Assembly (NCBI GenBank): GCA_001792895.1
Contig: MARA01000005.1
Span: 2,463,945 to 2,527,944, forward strand
DNA length: 64,000 bases
From: Lentinus brumalis
Lineage: Eukaryota > Basidiomycota > Agaricomycetes > Polyporales > Polyporaceae
Direction: 5' to 3'
The position numbers were made by a program, and so were the translations under genes. How positions within the stretch are numbered: the first letter of the stretch is position 1; each line of letters opens with the position of its first letter. Shown in pieces: positions 24,131-35,048 of this stretch. The notes below the pieces were generated by a model that saw only the letters and a list, made by a program, of their open reading frames with translations, was not told the origin of the DNA and ran no database searches.

Positions 24131-24134
24131 GCGA

Positions 24135-24320
24135 TGTCGAATGCTAGCCCGCGCGCTGAGGGTGGGTCTCGTCGATGTCGAAGGCTAGCCCGCGCGCTGA
24201 GGGTGTGTCTCGTCGCGATTCTTTGCCCTCTTGAAGCGCAGGAGGCAGCACAGAGGCACGGAGATCAGACACGCCGTTCAGAATGTGTCTCGTCGCAGAG
24301 TATTCACGACGAGACACATG
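24135..24320. repeat. Short GTGTCTCGTCG direct repeats and a 13-bp inverted pair
   Basis: A unit CGATGTCGAAKGCTAGCCCGCGCGCTGAGGGTG followed by KGTCTCGTCG occurs twice in tandem (about 24,133-24,215). The core ATGTGTCTCGTCG then appears at 24,283-24,295 and its exact inverse, CGACGAGACACAT, at 24,307-24,319, with an 11-base gap. The cluster lies just left of the leftmost gene assigned to the KDZ unit. Confidence 0.75.
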
Positions 24321-24961
24321 TCAGAGCGACAAGACACGCGTCCAAGCCGTGACATGTCTCCTGGCTCTTCCGAGTCCTCATGGCGAGCAGCTTAGGACAA
24401 CGGGCCCCAGGCGGAGAGTGACGAGATGCCCCGTTGGACGCCTCTCGTTGCGGGTTTTCGCGCTCTGGCAGCGCAGAAGGGTGGCCGTGACATAGCGTCC
24501 CCCTTCCTGGGGGCTCCCGCTCAGGCCGAGCCGAGCTCCAGCTTAGCCCCCAGCCGTCTTGCAGGGGCCGGCTTGCAGTCTGAGCAGACCGTGGCTCCCC
24601 AAGCCCAGCCGTGACCGCCGCTTTAGAGCTGAGCCGAGCTCACACATCACTCGGGGTCTCCACCAGCATCTCGTGTCTCTTCTTCCTTACTTGCTAGCAC
24701 CCCTGAGCCCGTCCTCGACGTGCGTGTGTCCGCGCTTCCGGACAGGCTTCTGGCCTCGGCATCCAGTATTCCGTGTGTGGCCCTTGAGCTCCCCTGCCCT
24801 GCAGTAGACCACTTGGTTCCCTGCTCGCGCATGCCATGGTTGGTCGTTGAGTGCAATCTCTCTCCTGCTGAGTAGTTGTCGTAGCACACGAGCTACCCGT
24901 CGGTGGGTCTATACTATCATTGCACATGAGCTAGCCGTGTCAACATCTGGCCGCAATTGTC

Positions 24962-25300
24962 TCATGGACTTGGTCCCCCCTCATCGACCATCTCCATCGG
25001 CGTGTCTTCCATGAAGAAGCCGGGTGCATCCCTCGGGCATGAAACATCCTGGCGCCTTCTCTTGGGCAGGCAAAGAGAGCCATCCACTAGAACGCCACTG
25101 CAGTATGCGTACTGCCTTTCCGTCAGCGGCGCGGTCACTCGGGTATTTCGGCGCATCGCGAGTACGCACGCTATATTCCGCTGGAATCAGATATTCCTCC
25201 TCCTCACGACGGCGTTTGGAGACTTTCATCGGCAGTTCCAGGAGTCTGTCACCACCGAGTCAACTTTGCGGCATGTACGGGCGAATGATACACGTACCGG
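24962..25300 (-). CDS. Uncertain cargo ORF
   Basis: A minus-strand reading frame containing MKVSKRRREEEEYLIPAEYS, DAPKYPSDRAADGKAVRIL and, in a second frame, CSGVLVDGSLCLPKRRRQD ending GGPSP before a stop at 24,962. A basic N-terminal cluster could be a nuclear signal. Whether it is a separate gene, the last exons of the gene at 25,352-26,090, or a decayed copy cannot be decided. Confidence 0.3.
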
Positions 25301-25351
25301 GAAATTGTCTTGTACGCATGGTCGCCCCCATATCCTGTGGCACGGCCTGAC

Positions 25352-26090
25352 TCATGTGCACGCACTCCATGCTAACATGCCCCGCCTTTTTGATCGACTC
25401 TTCAGCTGTAAGTCAGATGACGCGAGATGTGAGTTACGCACCTCCTGTCCATTTGTGTCCTCTGGCGCCGGAAGATCACGTATGTCCTGCGAAGCCATCA
25501 GCCGTGTGCTGGTGTAACTCGCCCCCAAACGCGTGCACACACTCACGTTCATCTTTTCAAGTGCGGGCATATCCACGAGGTAGTCTTCCTGCTACAACTT
25601 AGCAATCGTCCGCACAGTCATTATGTGAGCCCCCACCTCCGTCGTAATCCCGTCTCTCATTGCCTCGGTGACTGTAGCCGCCAATAGGGACACATCAACC
25701 CCGAACAGCTCGCCACATCCATAGACCTTAGACTGCGCACGGTCGTCGTGAATAGTGGCAGACAGGTATGTCAGGGGGGGTTCTTCCCAGCATTGCCGGC
25801 ACACTCACCTGCATGGCGACCTCCTGCCCTTCTCCCGTCAACCGGGGGGTCCCCCTCCCAAGCTCCTCCAGTATGCCCAGTACGCCTCAACACCCTCGCC
25901 GTCGACCGTCCCTGCAGGGCAGAGTGTGTCAATACCTCTGCGCCGTGGCTCGATGCCGCCAGCATGCGGCCAAGCTGCAGGAATTTTGTCAATCGCCTGT
26001 CCCTGCACCTACAACACTGTGGCGGGGCTCACATTCTTCTGGTATGTCGCAAAGCTCTGGAGTCCAGGAGGGCGGACACCCCATGATGAA
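25352..26090 (-). CDS. KDZ-unit cargo protein, unknown function
   Basis: Several short exons on the minus strand splice in phase. A piece ending QSFATYQKN joins AIDKIPAAWPHAGGIEPRRR after a 40-base intron. The same exon continues through EAYWAYWRSLGGG and, after a G6 run (plus strand 25,844-25,849) that needs one more base, to a GTGAGT donor. Further exons read SKVYGCGELFGVDVSLLAA, QEDYLVDMPALEKMN, DIRDLPAPEDTNGQE and LKSRSKRRGML, with a stop at 25,352. The start codon is unclear: the ATG at about 26,083 is one base out of frame. No family recognised. The chain of good donors and acceptors supports a real, if possibly damaged, gene. Confidence 0.45.
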
Positions 26091-26231
26091 CAAGTGCAGT
26101 TAAGTGTAGGTGTAGGACGGAGTGTAGGATGGACACGACCACCAAGCGCCCAAACGTGGCAATTTTACATGACTACACCCATTTTTGTGCGATTCGTCTG
26201 ATACATTCTATGGCGATCGCATCCGAATATG

Positions 26232-26979
26232 CTACATAGGGCACCGCGCCAGGAGGTGGATCTCCGTGATGGCGAAGAACAGCAATCCCACGTCGTCAAT
26301 CCGAACGGTCGTGTGCAATAGTACCAAGTCTCCCGTGTTGAGCGAACAGAAGTTCGTCGTCTTCATCAGCTTGCCCGGCTTGATACGGCGCTGAGAGTCT
26401 TGCACTTTCAGCATCTGTGTCTCTCGTGTAAGTCAGGGGTCACGGGGAGCATGTCTGCACGCTCACCCGTCCACGGCGACTCATCTTGGCATACGCCGTC
26501 AGTACATTCGGGATGGTTTCTGTGTTTATGTCAGGGGGGGGGCGCTCTTCCACCGTCCATAGCACTCACGTCGCGGCTTGAGCAGGTGGATGAGCTCACC
26601 CAGGGCGTTCTTGTCTCCACGCCGGATGAACGCCACCGAGATGTCGTACTCTGCCGTCCTCCCTGTCTTCATGCTGAAGTTCAGGTCCCAGATGACCCCT
26701 GTGATCTGCAGATCCACCGGTATCGCCTTGTAGCACAGCTCGTGCTTCTTCGTCCAGCCACAGTCTTGAATGGGCAGGCGGCCGAGGGCGAATACGCACG
26801 CATTTGCGTCCTTGCGGCGGGTGAATCTGCCCAGCCGTCTTGGGCCAGTCAGAACAGGCGATCACAGTGATGCGGCGCACTCACTTCGCCAATTCGTTCG
26901 TGACCCAAGGTTCAAGCTCCAGTTCGTCCGGCTGGTCCACCTCCTCCGGTTCCCACACTTGAGGCGATGGATGGGCCAT
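26232..26979 (-). CDS. Small KDZ-unit cargo protein, about 195 aa
   Basis: Exon 1 begins MAHPSPQVWEPEEVDQPDEL and ends ELAK at a GTGAGT near 26,882. Exon 2 (about 26,824-26,574) encodes FTRRKDANACVFALGRLPIQ through AEYDISVAFIRRGDKNALGE to LLKPR. A short exon (ETIPNVLTAYAKMSRRGR) follows, then a last exon beginning MLKVQDSQRRIKPGKLMK and ending EIHLLARCPM at a stop at 26,232. An acidic N terminus and beta-rich core are visible; there is no known domain. It is divergently arranged with the gene starting at 27,371, so 26,980-27,370 probably contains a shared promoter. Confidence 0.55.
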
Positions 26980-27370
26980 GTTTGTGGAAGCGTGTCGACG
27001 CCGGTCTGCTTGGGGTCGCGCCCGTCGAAGCTGTCGTCAGGTCACATGGGCGTTCCTCCGCGCGCTGCGGTGAGCCCGGCCCACCGGATCGTGCCGGTCC
27101 GTCGGTGGTCCGTGCGCCACCGTGCTCGCAACCCGGGAAACAGTCGGCAAACCCCGAGCTTCGTGAGACCGACACAAGTCCCCGTTCATCCACCTATATA
27201 CGGTAACTCCGTGACAGCCGGTTGAGCACACGTCTCCAGAATTGAGGACTTCTGAGGACAGTGCGTGTTCCCCCAACCTCAGCCCCGCCCGCTCTGCCAC
27301 GTCTCCCTCCTCTCCATCACCACCCATATCTCCAACTCGCTCACTCTGTCCACTGCGCCCAAACACTCAC

Positions 27371-29109
27371 ATGGCCAAACACGCTCGTGAAGACGACCCT
27401 CCCGATGAAAGTGCAATTCCCGAACCTCCCCACCCTACTCCTGGGAAGCGCCGCGTACGCAGGGTGAGTATTGGCTGCTGCGTGCATATCTGCGGCAATC
27501 CTGACCTTGCCCCCCGTCTCAGGTCACCAGAGTTATGAAACGCGTCCTACGGGCGCAGCCGCACTCGGATGTCACCCACCCTGACCAGCGTGGAGCGAGC
27601 GAGCCCGCGTCAGACGGCGAGCAAGGCGCCGATGCCACGAAGGTACATTGCGTCGGTTGCCCCGACCCCGTCATCTAACATTGCTGTAGACGACCTCACG
27701 CCCGCCCCCCAAAAAGGCCAAGGTCGCCCACCCGCTCAACGCCGCTGTCTCCGCCCAGCCCGCCCCGCAACGTGCGCCCGCCGCTCAGGACGCCTTGAGT
27801 CCGTCCCCATCCAAGGTTCGTTCGTGCGATTCTCTAATGTCCATTCCACTCACACATGTTTCTGCCGCAGCCTGCCGCATCCAAAGGCAAACAGCGTGCC
27901 CGCCGCGGGCGTTCTGATGACGAGTCATCTGATGATGAGGCTCTCGTCGACGAGATCACGGAGGAGTTGATGCATGAGGGCCAGGGGAAGAAGGGGCAGG
28001 TCGGGGCCGATCATGCCCATGGAGGCGCGGGGGGGGAACAAGGCGGGAATGTCGAGGATGATGATGATGTAGTGGCGGATGATCCCAAGGATGTCGACTT
28101 CGCAGATGACCCCCCGTTGTAGAGATCGATAGTGGCACTGAGGACGATTCCCTCTCCCTCCCACCCCCGGATAAGAGGAAAGTCTCAGCCGTCTCTGCCG
28201 CCCCGGCCGGCCCTCGCACCAGGTCCAAGGCCAGCAAAGCCACCCCGTCCCGGGGAGCTCGCCCCTCCGCAACCAGTGCCAAACCTGGACAGCGCCAGTC
28301 ACGGGACAGCCCCACCAAGGGTGAGACGGGCCAGACCACGCGTACCAGATCCAGGAAGGCGTCGAGGAAGACCTCCGGCGAGCGCGTCGCGGAGTCGGAC
28401 GACGCTGACGATCAGCAGTCCCGTGGCCGCTCCCGCAAGGCGTCCCGCGATGATCAGGCAAAGTGGCCGTTCTCCAAGCCTTCCTCCGAGGAACGCCCTC
28501 CCCCTCTCTGGCTCTTCGACCGCGCAGACGATCCCAAAAATCTCGCTGCTCTACTTTCGAAGATGCGCGAACTGGAGGATGCCCGCAAGGTCCGCGTACT
28601 CAACACCAAGGACCTCGGCGACTACGACTGCATCCAGTGCGCACGCAGCCAGACCCAGTGCACCGTCGGACACAAGACCAAGACTTGTGAACCGTGCGGC
28701 ATGCGGAACTGGAAGTGTTCGTTCCAGACTGGCAAGTTAACCTCTCATTCTTCCCTTCACCCAGTCTGACGTGTCTCCCACAGGCCTCATTGCTCTGCAT
28801 CCCGATTATGAATTCGCGGATCTGATAGACAACCTCGATTTCAACATCAACACGCTGGTCATCACCATGCTATCCACCCAGTCCGCCCTGGAGTCCTCCG
28901 TAAGCAGGATGGACGAGCTCCTCCAGCGCATGACGGACTTGGAGGACAGTGTTGACGAGGTCGTCGACGAGTTCCGCCGCACCTTGGACCCCGCCTCCCC
29001 TGGCTCCCAGGCCGGGCCCTCCCGGCGCCGCCGTGATAGTTCCAGTGTTATCGTAAGTGTCCATCATTCGTTCTCATTCATGTCTCATTTACCAACGCAG
29101 GGGCAGTAG
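27371..29109 (+). CDS. Putative Zn2Cys6-like nuclear protein (KDZ-unit cargo)
   Basis: Exons start at 27,371 (ends 27,463), 27,523, about 27,690, 27,872 and onward. The N-terminal half is basic and acidic with likely nuclear signals (GKRRVRR, PPKKAKV). About 28,640-28,725 encodes six cysteines spaced C-x2-C-x6-C-x8-C-x2-C-x6-C, the spacing of fungal binuclear zinc clusters, though without the usual basic residues between them. A coiled coil (SALESSVSRMDELLQRMTDL) follows and could dimerise it. The exon after the cluster uses a GC-AG intron (GCAAGT donor at 28,732). A C6 run at 28,106-28,111 breaks the frame unless one C is missing. A DNA-binding role is inference. Confidence 0.6.
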
Positions 29110-29731
29110 TTGGTTGGACCTCCCGGCCGTGCCAAGTACATGCACGTTGATCATGGGCGCGACACGTAGTGCGTCGCCCTCCTCTTCCCGCCCGGTTGTA
29201 TATTCGTCGTCCTCTCTTGGGAGTCAGATCGTCATCTTCGTCTGCCTGCGTTCCTCGCCGTCTTCGTCCCTGTCCGCTCTTCTCCACGTGCATCGCAAGT
29301 TACATGGTTTTGCCCGCCTCTCTCCCGTCGTGAGTTCGTGTGTTTTGTATGCTGTGTCCCGTCGTATGCCCTCTACGTCTCGCTGTGTCGTTGCTTTTTG
29401 TACCCTCTATCTCAAAAATGTAAACGTCGTTAGCTCGCAGTGTGGGTCTGTATGTATATATGACTTTGACGCACTACCAACCCCCGCAACAACGTTGCTT
29501 GAATCTATAATCCCAAGGATTGAGCGCCCACACCCCAAATCTGGGAAATGAGTCAGCAGGCTTCCTTTTCCACTTCAACGCCGTTGATTGAGGACGCCTC
29601 TCCGCCTGCGTATATCAGCCCCGTCGACGGCCCATCTTCCCCTCGCCTCTTTCTCTCTCCGCAAGCACTACCACTAACACCGCCGCCCTCAGCCACTCCC
29701 TATCACCCTTCCCCTCCCGGTCTCAGCTCCG

Positions 29732-31472
29732 ATGAGTGGTCGTAAACGCAAGAAGCAGAGTGCCGACGGCCCCGACGATAGTGATCAGTCTCCCGCCCCA
29801 TCCAAGAAGAGGTTCGGCAAGCCGGAGGTCCTCATCACGACCCGGCCGAAAGACATCGTTGCGGCTGAAAACGTGAAGCCGACGTCTACCCCAGTCAGGG
29901 TGTCGGCCGCCACATCGACATCGGGGCGTGCTCCGTCCACCAAGAACGCTTCCTCGCCTTCGCTCCCCCGCAAGGAGAGCACACCGAAGGTGAGCCGCCT
30001 CCTGATGTTCCCCGGTACATCCCTGATCTTTCCCTCGCTCTTAGCCGGGAGCACTCATCAAGCACGCTCCGACGTCTCGCTCACAAGTACCACATGAGCA
30101 GGTTGGTCCGACGCCACCCGCTCTCGTCCGTTCTGCTTATCGTCCACAGGCCACTCCCACCCCGGCTCCTAAACAGAAGAAGAACGTCGACGTCGTGGTG
30201 GATACACCCGTGGCACAGGCAAGAATCGCTGGTGTTCATGTCCCGGACGCCGCTCACACTGGCTTTACCCCCACAGGCTCCAGCGCTGAAGCCGGCCAGT
30301 CGGCGTGCATCGGCCCCCGCTCCTCCCGACGTGAGTACCCTCAATCACTCGTCACCGCCCAGCTCACTGACAACGATCCTCCGGCGTAGGTTCCTCCCCG
30401 CAAGGGCAAGGAACGGGCCCCCATGGCTGAGCCACCCCTTTCACAGCGCCACCTTCAATCCGTGGTATCGCCCGGGGACGAGGAGGGCGAGGAGAGCGAC
30501 CAGTACGAGTACGTCGAGGAAGAGGTCGAGGAGTGGGTCACGGAGGACGAGGAACCGGGGCAGCAGGACGATGGCGGAGAATACTGTCTCGATGTACTTG
30601 GAGATACTGTGCCGGCGCCGGTCCCCCGTGCCGAGTCCCTGTTCGATGATACTCAGTTGTCGACAACGGGAGGTCAACCCTCGGCGATCACTGCCACCCC
30701 ACGTTCCCCACCGTCCCTTCGGACCGTTCATCTGTCACCATGTCGCGCGCCCCTCATGCTCTCGTGGCGGACAAGGCTCTTGAGGCTCCACCAGCGGCAG
30801 GGGGGGCGCCCCTACTTATCATTCGACGTCTAGCCGTACACCCGCGCCCACCCAGGATGTGGAGCGCCGTGGTCATGCAGAGCTCGGCAGCGTCAAGCCG
30901 ACGCCCCCCGCGTCAACGAACTCGACCTCAATATACGTACTATGGCCCAAGCAGTGTTTGGCAACAACGCAGCGATCACCGCCATGGAGCAGCGGTTGAC
31001 AGGGCTGGAGCGGCGCATCGACATGTTCGAGGGCACCCTTGGCCGGGTGGAAACGAACTTCCGGCAACACGACGACCTCTTCAAGTTGATGACCCATTGT
31101 ATGAACCAGGTTACGGCGACTGGATTCCCTATCACTGTGCCGGTGCCCGGCCCCACCGCATCCCCGTCTTCGTCTACGTCTGCGTTCTCAACCGCGGCCC
31201 CTCATCTCAACATGTTCCGAACGGGGCCAGTGCCTGCTCCCTCACCCATGTACCCGCCCCCTCCCAGCTACGCGCCGGACGGCGGTGGCAGCGGGTTGAC
31301 GTTCCTCGAACAGGGCCTCTACCGTGACATGGGAAGTAGCGAGGCAGGACCGTCGAGCATCCATCGGGAGCGCACTGGCCAAGCCCGCCCGTCGGAACCC
31401 CCGCAGGGGGCGGCCTCGGAGGCCAGCCCGTCTCATGCCCGCGGTGATGTCCAAGCAGAGCAGCAATCCTGA
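29732..31472 (+). CDS. Coiled-coil, acidic KDZ-unit cargo protein
   Basis: The gene starts MSGRKRKKQSADGPDDSDQS and runs through several short exons of Pro/Ser/Lys-rich sequence. One junction appears to use a GC donor (GGCACAG then GCAAGAATC, about 30,219). A strongly acidic exon follows (EEEVEEWVTEDEEPGQQDDG near 30,505-30,570). The C-terminal part, about 30,920-31,470, has a coiled coil (AITAMEQRLTGLERRIDMFE) and a Pro/Ser-rich tail to the stop at 31,472. The joint between the acidic exon and the coiled coil was not resolved; an AG at about 30,880 is likely. An open frame at 29,548-29,745 overlaps the ATG in another frame and may be an upstream ORF. No known domain. Confidence 0.5.
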
Positions 31473-31686
31473 AGGTCGTTGTGTCGCCACATGTAAGCGT
31501 CGCCCAGCATGTATCTCATCGATGGTTCTGTGAAGGCGCGTGTCGTATGATCTCCATGCAGTCGTGCGTTCTCTGGTGGTCCTGTAACAGGCGATGTACC
31601 CAGCATGTATTCGTGTAGCACATACTAGTGAATCTTTGACGTTGTGCAGCCACCTGGCGCTTGTGCGACGCAGGCAGGGACGCGAC

Positions 31687-32406
31687 ATGAGCGCTCTTCC
31701 TTTCCCACTTTGCACCATGCCCGTCAAGCGTCCCGCAAGTGTGAGCCCCCCCCTTCCCCCTCACGCCCAACAAAAGTCCTCCGTGACAATGAAGGAGACC
31801 GGGGCAACTTCTTCGCCAGTTCGGACTCCGAGCCAGAGGGTGTCTCAGGCCCGGCGATTCCTGCGGTAAGTTTTTTGGCGCACGTCGACCACCGAAAATG
31901 TTGCGCATCTGCTCTGTGTAACATGCATCTAACAGTGACGGCGGCAGGATGACACAGGTGTTGACGCTCCTGTGACCGGCGAGGACACGGTGGTTCAGGA
32001 AACTGAGGGCCTCGGTCACGATCACCAAAACGCTGGTGCACCTCCTCATCTCCACGGAGAAGTTCAGGGCGCACCCGCTGATACGACCACCGCCCTCCAG
32101 GCCCTGCACGCAATCCCAGCGGCCCATGCAGACGATGCGCCACTCCCTGATATCTGGGACGACGGGACCAGCAACGCCGGTAGTGAGGATGAAGCGGGCG
32201 GAGACCTCGATGCAGGGGAAGGCGGCATTGATCTTGCTATCTGGTGGCAGATGGTGGAGGACTGGGAGGAGGAGGTGGCTGCGTGGTGCGGGCGCGTCGA
32301 CGGATTGGGTGAGCAAGTTCAGGCTCTACGGGAGTCGCTGCAGGACATTGAGGGTCCCGAGGACCACCGGGACGTTCAGGACACGATCCAGGGCGGGGAC
32401 CGATGA
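31687..32406 (+). CDS. Short acidic KDZ-unit cargo protein
   Basis: Starts MSALPFPLC or, ten codons later, MPVKRPAS. A C8 run at 31,746-31,753 then needs one extra base to continue into RPTKVLRDNEGDRGNFFASS. A clean GTAAGT...GGCAG intron (about 31,866-31,949) leads to an acidic Gly/Asp-rich second exon. Near the C terminus is a helix (MVEDWEEEVAAWCGRVDGLG) followed by a likely coiled coil to the stop at 32,406. Function unknown. Confidence 0.5.
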
Positions 32407-32728
32407 GAGAAAGCGATCGCAGGGCCATGCATCATTGTGCTACTTAAGAGTATGACTACACTATGCCATCGTGTATCCCTAGTTTGTCGGACCAAACACG
32501 CGTGACCCGAGCGGACAGTAGTCCGCTGCGAGGGTACGACCGCCGAATGATGCGCATTCATCCGGAGGTCGGTGGGGGAGCCCAACCACGCTTTGGCACA
32601 TTGCTGTGTGGGCCCTGTACAACCATGTGTCAGTTAGCGGTTGTTCAACCCCAACAGCCCCCCGCCCACCAGGATAAGCATGGGAGAGCGGGTCCGTGTC
32701 AGCGCGACTGGCGACCGCCGTATTCGCC

Positions 32729-33019
32729 ACGCACGCGCATCCCAAAGACCCCGGCACCGCTGGCAGTCGAAACGACCCACCGTCGCGGCGCACATGAGTC
32801 ACACTTCCACCAGGTGGCCGAAACAGCCCTCCCGGCTCCAGTATGGGGACGCACCGAGGTGCGTGTTGGTAGTGCTCGTGCCGGACGTCTTCCGCACGCA
32901 CGCGCATCCCAAAGACCCCGGCGCCGCTGGCAGTCGAAACGACCCACCGTCGCGGCGCACATGAGTCACACTTCCACCAGGTGGCCGAAACAGCCCTCCC
33001 GGCTCCAGTATGGGGACGC
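32729..33019. repeat. 167-bp direct repeat upstream of the TET/JBP gene
   Basis: The segment starting ACGCACGCGCATCCCAAAGA at 32,729 recurs at 32,896. The second copy ends near 33,019 with CCAGTATGGGGACGC. The two copies differ at very few positions. They lie 300-590 bp before the TET/JBP start codon, where regulatory sequence would be expected. Confidence 0.88.
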
Positions 33020-33273
33020 GCCCCGACGCGGTACCGTCGGCCTACGCAGGACACCTCCAATGGCGCGACCGCCAGAGTCTGCCACAACCGACCACCCCCT
33101 CCTTCCACATGTCAACGGAACGGCGAAGCACTCACCGGTTCTTGTCGTCAGTTGGAACACTAAGTGCGCAGGCCATGATTGGCAGTATGGACGTGGCGGG
33201 TGGGATGTAAGACGGAAAGACGTGCATTTGACGCTCGCGCGACATCCGCCGGCGGAGCCGAGGCGCCCCAACC

Positions 33274-33280
33274 GTATAAG
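33274..33280 (+). promoter_or_regulatory. Possible TATA element of the TET/JBP gene
   Basis: GTATAAG lies about 40 bases before the ATG at 33,318, in otherwise GC-rich sequence. Position and sequence fit a core promoter, but nothing else supports it. Confidence 0.35.
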
Positions 33281-33317
33281 GTCACCCTCGCAGGCCGGGA
33301 ACGTTTCTCCGCGCACC

Positions 33318-34969
33318 ATGGCGATCGAGGCCGCCACCCCCGCATCCGCGCAATCAGCCTCCGTGGTTGGTGACGTCGCATCGGACATCCCGACGACCCC
33401 CATGGACGCCCGACGGAAGACCAGGCGTCAACGGAATTCCGAACATGAGAGGCAGCGCAAGAAGAAGCAGAAGAAGAGCAAGAAGCTCCGAGCGCGCGAG
33501 CAGACCAGCCTTGACTCGGGTGAGTTCGCTGTCTCCCCATCTCAGCGCTGGCGACCGACCCGAATGTTAGCGAGCATTGGTGTGGGGGACAAGAGACATG
33601 CCAGCGACCCGGAGGGGGCACCCCCAAAGAAGAAAAAGCGTCAGTCTCAGGCGGCGGCGGCTAGAGCATTCCATGTCACGACCGACCTCATAGTGAAGCT
33701 AGCCGCCAACCTAGACACAGAAGGCCCCCTCGAATGTTTGAGTGAGCTCAGCGACGATGAGTGAGTTGGTACCTGAGGTCGCTCCGTGATCGCTTACGGA
33801 TGGTAATTGTCTCAGTGGACCTCCCAGCTGGTGGGACACCCGCACTCCCGAACAGCGCAAGGCCGAGTTGGAGGGCTGGGCCCACCGGCGCGCCAAAGCA
33901 CAGGTTAGACAGGCTCAGACTCATGCTAACACCAGTGAGTGCTCCCCCCCGTTATCGCCGCTCTGTCGTTGACCGGGCTGTGGCAGTTGCGATGAAAGTG
34001 TTCTCCATGCAGTACGCCGTGGCGAACCCGCAATCATCCGAGGAAGAGGTCCGGGCTGTGGAGAGACGGTGGACGTACATCACCGGACAAGATCGCAAGC
34101 CGAAGCAGGTTGTTTCATGCGACGGCTACGTTGTGTTCAGCATCATCCCCGGGGCTTTCCGGGGCAAGCACTATGTGAGTTGTACGGTGCAGTCCAGACT
34201 CCCAGGTTTTGCCGTGCTCATACAAGGCAGGAACATCTGGTCCGAACGTGTACCAACTGGGCAAGGATTGGCGGCCTCAAGACTAACCTCGCGAACGACA
34301 AGAAAGGGGTCTACAAGTGCGTGGGTGAGTTGGTGGGCACCACCCGCCTTGTAACATGCTGGCACGCTATCGGTCACCCGGTAAGCCAGTCCTTCTTACT
34401 GGGGGCCTCCATGCCCAGCTGATCTGTGCGCGTAGCATGAGATGCCAGGTGTGGCAGCCGATTGTCGTATCACCAACGTCAAGTTCAACGGTTCATGCGA
34501 GACTTTCCGTGAGCTGTCCATCATCACGTCCTATGTGATGGGGGCGTTCGAACAACTCGATCCGGTGCAGCACGCAAAGATGCGGGAGCTCTATGAGTGG
34601 CGCCTAAGGGAAGTCGCGAGCTCCGTGGCGATGGCCGGTGTCGATCCGGGGATGTTCTTCGAAGGCCGCGAGATGCAGTTCAACCGATACTCGTTGCCTC
34701 ACTTCGACACGAACGACCCTTCTTGGGCATGGGCCATCATCATATACTTTGGGACGTTTCCAACTTGCACGCTCAAATTCCGCCAGCTCAAGTTGAAGGT
34801 CACCTTGCGGCCTGGTGACATGGTCATGATGCGCGGCAGGGATGTGCTGCACGAAGTCGGTGACTGGTGCAAGGGCGAACGCCATCTGCTGGTTCATTTC
34901 ACCCATCAAAGTCTGTGGAAAGCGGCGAAGATACAGTGCTTGTCTAGTCCAGCCATGTGGCACGATTAA
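33318..34969 (+). CDS. TET/JBP-family 2-oxoglutarate/Fe(II) dioxygenase (5-methylcytosine oxidase)
   Basis: Five exons splice in phase: 33,318-33,760, 33,816-33,934, 33,987-34,174, 34,231-34,380 and 34,436-34,969, about 477 residues. The N-terminal third is basic and Ala-rich with a Lys/Arg cluster (RKKKQKKSKKL) and a second KKKKR, probable nuclear or DNA-binding segments. The catalytic double-stranded beta-helix is in the last exon. It has the HxD iron ligands in YSLPHFDTND (codons at 34,700-34,708), the distal histidine in DVLHEVGDW (34,850) and the arginine for 2-oxoglutarate in KGERHLLVHF (34,880). All four key residues are present and no frame break is seen. Family members oxidise 5-methylcytosine to 5-hydroxymethyl and further products. 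The gene lies tail-to-tail with the KDZ transposase, 79 bp apart. Activity is inferred from the family. Confidence 0.85.
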
Positions 34970-35048
34970 TGTACTTGTGCTTTCTGTCTGGTACGGTATC
35001 CATGTCTCAATTCGCAAACGACAACGAAGCTGAGCGACCTCGGAAGGA

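Noticed and set aside
24135..24320. CRISPR array
   Set aside because: Only two tandem units plus an inverted pair, no regular spacers, and a eukaryotic context.
32463..33317. Upstream extension of the TET/JBP frame to 32,463
   Set aside because: It crosses the 167-bp direct repeat and is Arg/Pro/Thr-rich by composition; the ATG at 33,318 follows a TATA-like element and starts the basic N terminus.
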